Shown piece by piece: positions 55,545 to 64,000 of a stretch of DNA of 64,000 nt; positions within the stretch are counted from its first letter, which is position 1, and each line of letters begins with the position of its first letter. The DNA lies in the NCBI GenBank assembly GCA_018398815.1, contig CM031616.1:65022294-65086293 (forward strand), written 5' to 3'. Source of the DNA: Conus ventricosus. Taxonomy: Eukaryota > Mollusca > Gastropoda > Neogastropoda > Conidae. Position numbers and translations under genes: made by a program. The notes beneath the pieces are model-generated. The model saw nothing but the letters and a program-made list of their open reading frames with translations. It made no database searches and was not told where the DNA came from.

Positions 55545-56240
55545 TCTTTTCTACTCTGTGGCATTTCTGGACAACATAGTGAATATTTTTGATAATGGCA
55601 ATTCTGGGCACCTTGGTTATCACACATTTTACAAAATGGCATTTCTGGATAGGTCAGTAAATGTCTTTGATGATGGCATTTCTGGAACATTTTACACGAT
55701 GGCATATCTGGACTTTTAAGCAAATAGTATCTCTGGATTCCTTAGCAAATGATTGAGATGATCCTTGTTAGCCTCCCCCTCCTTCCCCCTGGGCATTTTT
55801 GGCTGACTGAGCAAGTAACATCATGACCTAGTTTGACACCTTTGTCAAGGTTTCAGACACTGGCATTTCTGGAATTCCTTAGTAAATAAGTGTTTTAGAT
55901 ACTGGCAGTGGCATTTCCAGGCACCTCGAAAAGAGTTTAGATGAAGGCATTTCAGAAGACATGATCAGCAAACTTTTCGCATGATAGAATTTCTGTCCTG
56001 GTCATCTTAAGATAAGGGAATTTCTGAAGACTTGGTTAACATGTTAAACAAAGGCATTTTTGAACACTTTATTAGATGTTTTAGACGATTACGCTTCTGG
56101 ACACCAATTTTATATCTGGACACCATAAGTCCCACTTCTGGACATTAATTTTGTGAAAATTACCACTTTTGATCACACGATTAGTTAGAATGGAAGAAAA
56201 TAGCATGATTTCTAGACTCCTTATCAAAGGTTTTAGTGGG
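55545..56240. repeat. Diverged ~50-bp tandem repeat (GGCATTTCTGGACACC)
   Basis: GGCATTTCTGGACACCTTGG followed by (T/A)AAATGTTTTAGATGAT recurs with decay at about 55,560, 55,600, 55,640, 55,675, 55,705, 55,860, 55,910, 55,945, 56,050, 56,095, 56,130 and 56,205. It lies inside the candidate 3' UTR. Confidence 0.75.
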
Positions 56241-57506
56241 AGAAAAGAAAAACAAAAATTGTGAGTCCAGTCATATGGAGAAAAAAGACAGTAGGTATGT
56301 TGGTTATAACTTCTTTCTTTCTTTCTTTTTTTTTTTTTTTTTCAATTTAAAGGTTTCTGTTGGCTGACATTCATGAAAGCTGAAAATCTATTTAACAGGT
56401 TTCCAAATTTTTCTGTGAATTCAACAACTGAACGAGACATTTAAAAAAAACCCTTAAATCTGACACAGCAAACTGAATAAAGTGATGTACAAACTTGTGT
56501 TTGATGCTACTTGGACCCAAGCCACACATTAGTGAACCCTGAATTCCTAGAGACCCCCAAACTATTTCTGAAGGAAAACTGTTGTGCCACCTCTCCCTTT
56601 TGATCTGCGAAACTGCCACGACCAGGGCTAAGTTCAGACCAGTGCACAGCCGAGTCCCGGCACACCCTTGCTGACTATGTTCAACGGGGCCGACGGGTAA
56701 TGCATGTCCCGATTCAGGGGCTGTAGTCAGTTTGCAGTTCAAAGGACGCTCCCACAATGGCACACGCATTTAGGGTACACACAGTCTCCTCATCTCAGCA
56801 ATCACTACACTGTTACTAATATCCACAGGGGTATGGACGCGTTAAGAAGAATCAAACTAAGTGCAATTCAGTGCAAGGATCCTTGAAGAGAGGCTACCTG
56901 TGCCTTCCCTATCGAACTGTTTCTTTCAAAACGAGATAAAATTTGATTGTATATATATATATATATATATATACAACAAAAAAAAAGTAGTAAAAGAGAA
57001 AGCAGAAACAAAACACCAAACACACACCACCACCTCCACTCCCACCCCTGCACTTATTGTGAGCATAATCTATAGCGACCATATTACAATAATCATCTCT
57101 AAATCAAAGTTCACCTGAATCTCTGAAGCTAGAACTAGTAGAAGTGTCGTTATGTTGTAGTGGACACGCTAAACTGCCATTGTTTTCCATTAACATGTCC
57201 CACAATGATAGCTAACCAGTTTGTCTACTGATGTTTTGGATACATCAATCTTAAAAGAGATAAAAGGTATAGGGATGTGACTGCACAGACCTGCCGCATT
57301 AATGGCTCATCAGCCGTTGTGGTGGACTGCATATGATATAAATTGCTTCACATGGAGCGTCACTTTTTGTTTTCAGTGTCTGCCTTCCAAGTAAAAACCA
57401 AAGAAAGCAAATATGAAACTTCATATATCTGACTTAATAAAAGATCTGTGATTATGAAGAGAAAAAAAAAAAGGAAAGGACTAATAATTGTTTGTAATGA
57501 TAAACA

Positions 57507-57562
57507 GCCCTGATGTGGCCCTTTGCGGTCGGCTGGGCTATAAGCAACATTATCTTATCTTG
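57507..57562 (+). mobile_element. LINE 3' tail copy (54 bp)
   Basis: GCCCTGATGTGGCCCTTTGC, GGTCGGCTGGGCTATAAGCA, ACATTATCTTATCTT: exactly the 3' end of the I-clade LINE plus its tail, without any other part. It is flanked by TTTGTAATGATAAA on the left and TTGTAATGATAAA on the right, a clear target-site duplication of 12-13 bp. Confidence 0.85.
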
Positions 57563-57999
57563 TAATGATAAATCAGAAACATTAAGATATAATGAACACT
57601 AAACTGGTTGGCAGGGCAGAGTAACTTTTCTTTCATTTACACAAACGGACATTTCCATGGCAACTATGCACTAACAATGAAAAAATACGCTGTCAACATT
57701 GTGATTTGTTACAGTTGCTTCTCTTTCTGCTCCAAACCACACACACACACATGAAACAGCACCATAACTGACAGTGTCCTTTGCATGTGAAGATCCTTCC
57801 GGTCTGAAGTACCACTCGTCGTACACACTGAAACAGCTATGAACGCAGTGAAGAGACTGCAGTTTGAAAGTGAAGACACTGGTGTTCATTATGCTTCTTT
57901 CCGTTTCAAACAGCAAAGAGTCGCACACAGAATTTGTACGACACTCACACTTTAGCACAACTGCAAAACGTTTGTGTTTCTTAACTCAGTCGAGTCTTG

Positions 58000-58262
58000 T
58001 CGGAAGCGGGTTTCCAACACTGTTCACATCGCTTGAAGGCGTGTCGGACGCATACTTCCGACAGAGTCTGACGATGTTTAAATCATACCGCCTTTCATTA
58101 AAAGGCAATAAATCTCGTTTCAGGGACAGCTTACGGCCGTTTCTTACAGGTGCTTCCCTAAGACCGTTCTTCATAGCAGCTTTATACGGATATGAATTGT
58201 CCTACTCTCAGCTGCCGCGATCACACGATTTAATTTTGAACATGGTGGCGCCCAGGTGAAGT
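58000..58262. promoter_or_regulatory. Promoter-like CpG-rich patch
   Basis: CpG dinucleotides are frequent (GTGTCGGACGCATACTTCCG, CTTACGGCCG, CTGCCGCGATCACACG). At 58,238 the plus strand reads AACATGGTGGCGCCCAG followed by GTGAAGT, a start-codon and donor-like arrangement. The minus strand across the same bases reads GCGCCACCATGTTC, a strong Kozak context, but its frame stops after 11 codons. It may be a first exon of a plus-strand gene. No coding exon that would follow is identified. Confidence 0.3.
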
Positions 58263-59453
58263 AGGTTCGTGCGGAACACGAGAGTGGATCAAGCATTTTG
58301 TGGTCAAATTCTTGTGTTCTTATGCAGTTGTCATAAATATACTATTCTCTGTAGGTCATACCAAGTGCTCAGAAGTGCAACTGAACTTGTGTGGGAGGAT
58401 AGAGAGCATGAAGAAGTAGATTACAGTGTGCACAAAAAGTTTTTGTTTTTCTGCAAATGTGTATCATTTTGGATTACTTACATCATGTGAACTGTGTGGA
58501 TTCCTCACTCAAGGTAACATTTTTTATGAATATATTGTTTTTTCTATCCAGTGGTGTATGTTTCATGCTCCTGGATGAAACGGTTGATTTTTTACGATTT
58601 TTTGAAAATTGCCAACAATTGTGTGATCTGAGGGACAAACCGGTCCATTTTGGCTGTGACTTGATTGAGTTAAACACATCTGATTTGGTTGGAGGGTTCC
58701 TCTGCACTCAGATATTAGCATTATGAAAATGTGGTCATTGGTAATTGCACACCACGGCATGGAAATGCCTAGCTTGATCATTTTTCACCTATTGTAGAGA
58801 CAACAGACCCTTTCCCAACCCCACAGAGGCACTTGGCAAAATTTACTATGCCCGTCACCACAAACACAGAGCATGACAAGGTTTTTTTTTTGCATTTTGT
58901 GATATGACCCACACCTCCTATTTCTCTTGCTTCATGCAAGTCACAACGCATGCCAGGTACACGTTCAAAATCACAGCAGGTCCATAACATTGTGTGATAC
59001 TGTCATATGATACAGAAGTTACAATGTTATAAATGCTGGGTCATGGGTCAGTTAGGGTCTCACTCTGATACAGAAAGAGTAAACGACCTATATCTTGAAG
59101 TGATCAGCCTATGTATACATGCACCTGATAGAAACACCTTAACATCAGCTTATGACTGTCAGTGCTGTGCTCCAAGTGCAGACACTGCTAAGAGCAAGCA
59201 TAGCAGCTAACTTTGAGGAAACAGTGCGGCTTCCTGGTGAGCTCAGAGCATGGACGGGTAGGCCATCGAAGATCAAGTCTGTGGTCATAAGGTTGGCACT
59301 GCTCCTAGTTTGATCAGGAATGATGAAATAACCCAAGGCTTTTTCCCATTCTCTGAGTCTATTCCATTTCGTAATTTATCATTCAAACCTTGGACAACAA
59401 TGAACACACAAAACGCTGAGAATATTTGTGCCGGCTCTAGAAATTTTGTACCT

Positions 59454-59485
<32 letters not shown>

Positions 59486-59537
59486 ACAGAAACAAAGCAA
59501 AGCAAAAACTAGAAAACACCTAGTTATGGTTGGCAAA

Positions 59538-62500
59538 CTATGACACAGGCAATTGTTTAACAGGGGATTTATCAACCAGTTTATCCAGGAATTCACCGTC
59601 AGAAGACTGAGGGGCTTCCACATCTGGGAAGTTAGCCAGATCACTGTGGAGGTCCACATGAGTGGGGTAGACAGCTGCTGCTCCACTGGAGGAGGTAGCC
59701 AACATAGATCCCATCATATTTACCCTTGAGGTTGAGGCAACGGAATGATGGCGAGGGGTGGGTTGGCCAGACAGGTCAGGGTAAGACATGTGGTGTCCCT
59801 GGAGAAACTGGGCATTCCTGGGCAGGTCATAGACATTCTGACTGGCCATAGTGCTGGGGAAAGTGTGCTCAAAACCTACGCTGTTGCCAGGTTTTGGGGT
59901 CGACAAGTTTGATGGGATCAACAAGGCACTACCAGAAGATGGCGGTTGCTGCAGACATGAAAAATTGTCCAACTCCGCGGATATATAATTTAAGTCTTGC
60001 ACGTCCCACGGCTGCTTTGCCCAGTCACTGGCGTTGATCTGTCCATACATGGCTCCATTGTTCCATGAGCTAGCACAGGTGACGGCAGTTGCACTGTGAA
60101 CACCACTGAAACTGGTCGAGTCCGTCTTGCGGAAGGTTGGTGTACTTATGCTCACAACATTCCCATGGCTGAACTGATTCATGCTATCACCTCCACTCGT
60201 TCTCAGTTCAGCTGAAGAACCCCCCTTTGCATGAAGGGTAAGAGCTGTGTGGAAGTCACTCCGCTGAATGCCACAGCACTGCTGCTGGGTCCTGTATCAC
60301 AGAAAGAGGACACCGTTCCTTGGAAACTGCCAGGCACTGAGGTGCTTGACAACACAACACTCTCATTCACCACACCCCCTGACTTGTTTGAACTAACATA
60401 CCTTACGTACTGACTGTGACTTGGAGACACCATAACTCCCTGCTGAGGGGAGGAAAACAAGTACGGCCCACAGAAGGGATGCTGACCCGCCAGGCTGGTG
60501 GACACTACAGAACGTAAGTCATGCTGGTTGGCAGAGCTCCTGGCTGAGGCAGGGGAAGACAACTGCTGGGACGCAAAAATTCTCGAGGAAACCTTCATTT
60601 GTTGGACACCTTCCCCAGAACTAGGTGAGAACTGCAACTCATGCTTTGCCCCACGGTTGCCCATGGTGGTCAGGGATGGCCTCTGGGGACTGGACGAGTA
60701 AGAAAATGTCGAAGGAATCGTCACAGGGTAGGTGGCTAAAAACCTGGGTGACAGGGCAACCACTGGCTGGCCACTGGGGCTCCTGGCCATCAGGGGAGTG
60801 GCCAATGGCCGAGTGACCTGGTATTTAGGGGAAATGCTCACCAGTGGTCTAGCTCCTTGTGATTGATTGGGAGTTCCATTCTGGGCATCAGCTGACATCG
60901 TGGAATGTGTGCCGGTGACTCCGTCTCCACCAGAAAGGCCAGTGAGGGAAGCGCTGTAGTCTGACAGACCCCTCTGCCTCAGGTCTTTTTGTGCAGTTGC
61001 ACCCTGTTGCCTAGGATAGGCTCGGGTTAAAGCTTGGGTGCCTTGTGCTGCCAATGCAGATGTCTGGCTTGCTACTGAGTAAACATTTAAATTCCTAGTT
61101 TCTTGTGCCGGGAAGGTGGGCTGATGCTGCTGAACCAGCAACACTGTCTGGTGTTGCTGACCCTGGAAAACTGGATGATCATGTTGCGGAGCCCTGAAAG
61201 CTGCCCGATTTTGTGGACTGCGGTAGTTTGGCTTGTGTGGATGAGTCTGTGACAGAGGCTCATTCGGATATGCATGGAAGGTTGGGCGATGCTGCTCCAC
61301 CATATTCAGCGACAGAGACCGGCGGGCATACTGATAGGTTGTGGGGGAATCCTCCATAGGCTGCTGCATCAGCGTAGTCTGCTGAGGGGACTGGGCAGTC
61401 TTTGCACTGTATGGAATGGGACCTGCTGTCCCTGATAATTGAGAGGCGGCATCTGTCTGTTCATTGTGGACCAAAGACGGCTGGGGGCAGGAAATCTGGG
61501 CTGACCTTGGAAAACCTGCTGAGGGAGCCGGTGCTGCATGTGGGAGAACATCTGCTGTGGCACCACCACCTTTGGGGGCACAGCATGCTGGGACAAGCCA
61601 CCTTTTTCAGTGTGTTGATGGGGGGCTGTTACACCAGAGAACTCACCAAACAAAGCTGTTTCACTTGCACTTGCTGCACCCGACACCTGCTGCTGGTGAG
61701 TGATGATAAGGTGATCAGACGGCCCCATTGGGGTTTGGCTTGGGAATAGATGTTTTGTGTATCCAAGCTGCTGACCTGTGTTCTGCTGGCTGCCGCCAGC
61801 ACCGTCTGACAGCCATTGTGGTAGCAGTACCTCATCAGCTGCATTGCCTTGCACCGACAGCTGAGGCACACTGAGCTGTTCCCTTCCGACAGCCATGCTG
61901 CCCTCTGAGAGCAAAGTGTGAAGGCTCCTTTCATTCTCTTCAAACTGTGGGAGTAAACTGCGACGAATGGAAGTGTTGGATAGCTGACCCCATTCCATAG
62001 GTACCCTCTTGGGGACCTGTGTCTGACCCCAGGTGGCATCGGCTGACTGGGGCAGACAGTTCTGGCTCGGGGTGCCTGCAGGGTGAGAGTACCAGTTGCC
62101 ACTGGAATGACGAAGCGTGCTGCCAGCTGGCTCCATAGACAGGGGATGTTGATCCATTGTGCCATGTGGCACCACAGAACTGTCGGGCAGACGCCTGTCT
62201 TGAGACAAATCTCTCTCCAGAGCATGAAGCGGGCCCTTGATGTTGCTGATCTGCTGTCCGGCGCTCTGATGTCGACGTAGGTACTTTGTGTCGCTTTGTG
62301 GAGTGATATTCTGCAGGTAGTTTTCAGCAGAGGCTAGCTGGTTGGAAAGTTGACTTTGAGGCCTGGAGCTGCCTTCTGACAGCGTCCTCCACAGCAGAGG
62401 GCTGTACTTGGATGCACTGTTTTGCAGCATGCGTGGTACGGCATACTGTCCTTCCTTGGAACTCTGTTTGCTTTGGTCATTGCTTCCATGCTGTGAAGTG

Positions 62501-63863
62501 CCACCGCCTAACTCCCTACTGCCATGACTGTTCTGGTTCACATGTGAACCCACTGGGCCCTGATTGCTGGTGTTCTTGTTGCCATCCACACTCTGGTCAT
62601 CCAGGGACAGATCATAAGGCAGGCACGGTATTTGGACAAAGCCGTCCATACCCATGCTCAGCGGGAGGGGTGTCTCTTCCGTGGGTGACCAGGTCTGTAG
62701 CATCTTCAGGCGAGAAGAGGGCGGTGTCATCAGTCCTGACAGGTTGTCCTTCTTGGGAGCATTGTCTGGGGTGGTCAGCCGGTTCTCGTCCTTATTACTG
62801 CTGTCTTCAGGCAATGTCTGAGGAATGCTGCTTTGCAACAGACACTCAGGCAACTCCTGAGTCAAGAAGCTGTCAGATGCAGGGTAATCCCCAGGAATGG
62901 GGGAAGGCAGAGGCTCCATCCTAATCTTCAGTTTGCCCGCAGGAGTTGAGGTGTCCAAGGCTAAGGGACCGCTAGCACTGGGGGAAAACTGGTCCTGAGA
63001 CAGCAGCCGGTTAGAGCTGTCGATCAGCAAGGATGGCAATGGCTGTGATGATGGGGAAGAAGCGGGGCTGAGCGAGGCACCATTTTCCCCCCTCTCCGAT
63101 ACTCTCTTGGAATGGTTTCCTGAACTAGGCACATTCCTAGAGGAGCCCACGTCGGGCATCTTGTCATCAGAAGATGAGGTCTCCTGAGTTGCCCGTTTGC
63201 TTGTTGTGAGCCAGTCTGGTTTCATTCTTTGTTCCTGAGCAGGACCTAGCTGTGGTGTGACAGTACTAGACAGCCTGCCCGCTGGAACCGGATCTGAACA
63301 AAGAAGTGGCTTCTTCAGCATTTCGTTGGATGTGTTCTCTGAAGGTGAACTGTCGGCACAGTCCATTTCTGCAAACTGCTCACCAAAGAAGTCTGTCCCT
63401 ATGGTCAGCCCAGACTGTAACGCCGCCTGCAGAAGCACATTGTTCTTGGCGCTGGGCCCTGCAATGTCTGCGTTAATGGCTTTTCTGGTTGTCCCTCCAC
63501 AGGCTCCGGTGGCATTCTGTGGCCACATCCCAGGGGCTCCCTGTGCTGGTTTCCTTGCGGCTCCCCCCCGTGGCCTTCCCCTGGCTCCCCCCCGTGGTTT
63601 CCTGGTGGCTCCACCACGTGGTCTTCCAGCGGCTCCTTGTGGTGGGTTCCCCGCTGTGGCCATACTGGGTCTTCCTCTTTTGCCTCTGCTCGGTGCCGCT
63701 GATGATGATGCTGTGGAAGTGAGGGGAGGGATGGGCAACTTGGGTACCACAGTGGCAGCGGGAAATGATGCTGGGACGAAGGTCTCTGAGGAAGGGAGCG
63801 TTACCAACTTGAGCAGGGTGACCTGGTTGGGCAGACTGGTCCGTGGCAGGATAGGCTGGTAAA
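59538..63863 (-). CDS. Unnamed large Gln/Ser/Pro-rich nuclear-type protein, 3' terminal exon
   Basis: A splice acceptor (pyrimidine tract, TTGCAG) at about 63,878-63,864 opens the exon, which starts TTTACCAGCC (residues YQPILPRTSL). The protein has AT-hook-like motifs near its start (RGKRGRPS, GRPRGG twice, RKPRGG), an acidic-hydrophobic patch DFFGEQFAEMD, then long Ser/Pro/Gln-rich low-complexity sequence and an acidic C-terminus (ANFPDVEAPQSSDGEFLDKL) at the stop at 59,538. About 1,440 codons in total. The frame changes twice, at a five-base C-run (minus strand; 61,481-61,485) and a six-base one (about 60,223-60,228). Both flanks keep the same composition, so single-base homopolymer errors are the simplest cause. 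AT-hooks bind AT-rich DNA in the minor groove, so a chromatin or transcription cofactor role is inferred. I cannot assign a family; upstream exons lie beyond the window. Confidence 0.75.
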
Positions 63864-63967
63864 CTGCAAGACAAACAACACGAAGGGTTGAGGCAATCTG
63901 CATGGCACCGAGATGGGTGAAGTTCATTCATAATGTCATCTTTCACCTAACCTCTATATCTGTGTAG

Positions 63968-63968
<1 letters not shown>
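63864..63968 (-). other. Intron end upstream of the terminal exon
   Basis: Sequence to the right of the acceptor: minus strand CTTCGTGTTGTTTGTCTTGCAG immediately before the exon. The open frame can be read further, to 63,927, but this part has no coding character and the acceptor is strong, so I treat it as intron. Confidence 0.65.

Positions 63969-64000
<32 letters not shown>
63969..64000. repeat. (GA)n microsatellite at the window edge
   Basis: AGAGAGAG repeat with one GG break, truncated by the window end. Confidence 0.95.

Larger units (their letters stand above)
48866..59537 (-). other. Candidate ~10.7-kb 3' UTR / downstream region of the host gene
   Basis: No reading frame here looks real. 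In contrast to the rest of the window it is nearly free of transposons; the one exception is a 54-bp LINE tail at 57,507. It contains several decayed tandem repeats (listed separately), a CA repeat at 49,428-49,468, poly-C runs at 51,480-51,502 and 59,455-59,485, and a CAGA/GA-rich block at 54,095-54,215. The reading of this stretch as 3' UTR is inference from the stop codon at 59,538 and the polyadenylation motif at 48,860. A promoter-like patch at 58.0-58.3 kb is a counter-argument. Confidence 0.4.

Noticed and set aside
57864..58259. 131-codon plus-strand frame
   Set aside because: It runs into the CpG-rich patch, has no recognisable domain and shows no consistent coding composition.
61629..63862. 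Antisense and alternative-frame open reading frames over the host exon (for example 63,257-63,862 plus)
   Set aside because: They are shadows of the Pro/Gly/Ser-rich coding frame, which has the splice acceptor and consistent composition.
63864..63927. Start codon at 63,927 as the true start of the host protein
   Set aside because: A strong splice acceptor at about 63,864 and the non-coding look of the first 20 codons argue that this is intron read-through.

Overview
This window is eukaryotic and most likely from a marine mollusc, probably a gastropod; that is inference. The basis is the retroelement mix (I-clade, L1/Tx1-like and RTE/CR1-type LINEs, a tRNA-derived SINE, a Ty3/gypsy element), very long (GT)n and (GA)n tracts, spliced-gene signals and a Maverick/Polinton element. 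No bacterial operon structure is present. One clear host gene lies at the right end; nearly everything to its left is mobile or repetitive DNA.

Layout. 1-5.77 kb: GT-rich, then poorly resolved sequence with inflated homopolymers and no credible gene. 1.83-15.97 kb: a degenerate Maverick/Polinton (related to adintovirus-like viruses), bracketed by two inverted copies of a ~93-bp palindrome. Its recognisable genes are a B-family DNA polymerase (minus strand), a hydrophobic protein and a capsid-like protein (minus), a coiled-coil protein (plus), capsid-like reading frames (plus) and an intact packaging ATPase (plus) that stops 37 bp before the right palindrome. Integrase and protease were not seen. 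A 100-N gap follows. 16.1-20.45 kb: the RNase H end of an I-clade LINE (minus) abuts a Ty3/gypsy element (plus) that has gag, a zinc knuckle and protease but lacks the reverse transcriptase core. 22.1-27.1 kb: a decayed L1/Tx1-like LINE (minus).

27.2-48.8 kb: a palindrome, LINE fragments on both strands, an 88-bp satellite, a decayed repeat built on an AATAAAGC motif, a telomere-like array between inverted arms, microsatellites, poly-C/poly-G tracts and a tRNA-derived SINE.

48.9-63.9 kb: the host gene on the minus strand. A splice acceptor at about 63,864 opens a long terminal exon (63,863-59,538) encoding a Gln/Ser/Pro-rich protein with N-terminal AT-hook-like motifs, in three frames that appear separated by homopolymer indels. 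Downstream are about 10.7 kb of TE-poor DNA with decayed tandem repeats and a candidate polyadenylation signal near 48,860, consistent with a very long 3' UTR.

How they fit together: in the Polinton, polymerase, capsid-like proteins and ATPase are the expected replication and packaging set of a self-synthesising element, but most are broken, so it looks like a dead or poorly sequenced copy. The host gene looks like a nuclear, DNA-associated regulator, though I cannot name it.
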